From Diphasiastrum complanatum (Eukaryota; Streptophyta; Lycopodiopsida; Lycopodiales; Lycopodiaceae): a stretch of DNA of 64,000 nucleotides. The DNA is taken from NCBI GenBank assembly GCA_029204225.1, contig CM055093.1, positions 24,533,912-24,597,911 on the forward strand. The letters are read 5' to 3'. The notes beneath the pieces were generated by a model. That model saw only the letters and a program-made list of their open reading frames with translations, was not told the DNA's origin and searched no databases. Of this stretch, positions 62,627 to 64,000 are shown one piece after another. Within the stretch, counting starts at the first letter, position 1. Every line of letters starts with the position of its first letter. The translations under genes and the position numbers were made by a program.

Positions 62627-64000
62627 GGCTGCTGCTGCTGCCTCGCGATGGTGATGGCTGCTGCTGCTGCCCTGTCCTAGCTCGCCCTACCCTGGACTAC
62701 CCCCCTCGCTCCCCCCCCCCTCTCTTCTCTCGCCCTCCTCTCCCACCTCCATGGCTCGTAGAACCAGGGGGAGCCCTGCTCCCCCTCTCCTCCCCGACCC
62801 CCCCCATCATCCTCTTCCCCACCCCCATCCACACCTACTGTCGCTCCACCCCCCTCCGCTCCACCTACTGCTCCCCCCCCCTCCGCTCCACCTGTTGCTT
62901 CGGCCACTTCATCCGCTCCACTTGTTGCTTCGCTCCCCTCCTCCGCTCCACCTCCCTCCGCTCCATCTGCTGCCCACCCATCCTCCCTCCACCCCGTCTG
63001 ATGCCCACCAACACCATCCTCTGTCCACTGTCCACCAACTGCCCTCCTCAGCTCCACCCACTACCCTACCCTCCCCTTCTTTCGCTCCACCTATTGCCCA
63101 CTCGCCCTCCTCTGATCTACCCAATGCCCTGCCCTACCCTACCCATCTGTTGCTCCGCCCTCCTCCTCCGCCCCACCTGCTGCCCTGTCCTGCCCACCTG
63201 CTGCCCCTTCTCTCCACTCCCCCTCCACATGCCGTCCTGCTACTGAGCAACAGGTCCCTCCTGCTGCGCAACAGACACCTGCCCCCACTGCCACGCAACA
63301 GCAATCCCACTCGAACCCTCCCTCATCCCCTGTCCCTTCGACTCCCATCTCTACCAACACTGCTCCAGACACCCCCTTCCTGTCTCATGCCGACTACACC
63401 TCCTCCAAATCCTTCGAGAATTTTCTAGCCTACCAACTGAAAGAATTGCAGACAGATGTGCAAACTCTGAAACTGGAAATCATCCACCTACGCACAGAGA
63501 ACCAACAGCTCCGGACAGAAATGGAAAATAAATATGCTTCCCAGCCAAAAGAAGAGACAAAGATGAAGATTCAAGATCTGGAACAACGACTGAACCAACA
63601 CAAAGAATCGACGAACACATGGGCTTCTATCATCACCAGGAACAAAGCTACCAGTCCACCTTGGACAGCCGATGACGGAAGTAAGTCTCCCCCTTTTTCA
63701 TCATTCATTTCCGCTACTCTTACGGAAGAGAAACTTCGAGATTCCAAGGCTCTCAATATTAGGGTACGAGGCAGAGTGGACACCCAAAATGTCGTTGACG
63801 AAGCAAAAAGATTTTTATGCACTACCCTAGGACACAATGCAGATGGTTTGGATACAGCATGGCATACTAGGAAAGACACCACTACCTTGGTCCTCCGCTT
63901 CACGTCACATACATATCGTAAGGCAACCTTGCGGAAAAGAACCAAATTGAGAGACACCAAAATCTTCATGGATGATGACCTTACCTATATCCAGAGAGAC
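62627..64000 (+). mobile_element. LINE 5' region and ORF1, running off the window
   Basis: CTGCTGCTG-rich start, ATG 62751 (MARRTRGSPAPPL) and a long Pro/Ser/His-rich stretch in shifting frames across C-runs. From about 63340 a continuous frame gives SFENFLAYQLKELQTDVQTL, a coiled coil, FISATLTEEKLRDSKALNIR, TTTLVLRFTSHTYRKATLRK and IFMDDDLTYIQ, the full ORF1 order. The window ends within the C-terminal domain. Confidence 0.8.
63340..64000 (+). CDS. LINE ORF1 (coiled coil, RRM, start of CTD), partial
   Basis: An open frame to the window end with no stop. Coiled coil at about 63430-63610 (LKLEIIHLRTENQQLRTEME, KMKIQDLEQRLNQHKES), then the RRM-like domain to about 63930 and the start of the C-terminal domain. 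No zinc knuckle is present. The N-terminal Pro-rich part lies in other frames, so a frameshift before 63340 is likely, and the true start is uncertain. It would form RNA-coating trimers like other L1 ORF1 proteins. Confidence 0.75.

Noticed and set aside
62751-63428. Long Pro/His-rich protein as an independent gene
   Set aside because: It is the N-terminal part of a LINE ORF1 in shifted frames; the coiled coil and RRM continue in another frame.

Overview
The window is plant nuclear DNA. The evidence is a WD40 gene with GT-AG introns whose closest recognisable relative is plant WDR6/Trm734, Ty3/gypsy chromoviruses primed by initiator tRNA-Met, hAT-type elements, a tRNA-derived SINE and many L1-type LINEs. 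Introns packed with transposons point to a large genome. A fern, lycophyte or similar seedless plant is my weak guess; nothing here proves it. HOST GENE: six coding exons on the minus strand, from 60461 down to 26356, join without a phase break into 420 codons. They are the middle of the WDR6-like gene. Upstream exons lie beyond 64000 and downstream exons before base 1, so essentially the whole window is inside one gene. The intron between the exons at 55076-55315 and 27583-27933 is about 27.1 kb and holds most of the LINEs. LAYOUT: 1-6082 is a plus-strand chromovirus with one in-frame stop before its chromodomain; in place of an ordinary 3' LTR it has a ~690 bp near-perfect palindrome bounded by TG/CA. 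6083-13401 is a head-to-tail chain of plus-strand LINE pieces separated by (CT)n tracts, including two ORF1-only elements. 13402-25215 is a minus-strand LTR retrotransposon inserted in the last of these LINEs (5-bp target duplication with one mismatch). Nested in it are a second, integrase-less chromovirus (15936-20907) and a broken hAT element (20908-22526). Its primer-binding region carries 57 nt of mature initiator tRNA sequence. 26356-28498 holds two exons and an 88-bp SINE with a perfect 15-bp target duplication. 28499-44057 is a plus-strand LINE chain and 44058-53720 a minus-strand LINE chain. 53720-60898 holds the other four exons. 60899-61921 is a non-autonomous hAT element with perfect 10-bp ends and an 8-bp target duplication. 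61980-64000 is another LINE chain running off the window. THE LINE SYSTEM: this is the most interesting content. Each copy ends in a small stem-loop (stem sequence varies with compensating changes), an ATTAATAAA-type signal and a (CT)n or TTCTAT-type tail. The next copy usually starts exactly where that tail stops. At the one place where a LINE meets unique intron sequence (28499) the target is also a short CT tract. In the best full-length copy ORF1 and ORF2 lie in the same frame separated by a single UAG, with no intervening ATG. ORF1p looks like the coiled-coil/RRM/CTD type of vertebrate L1 rather than the zinc-knuckle type usual in plants. All LINE and LTR reading frames seen are damaged; the host gene exons are intact.
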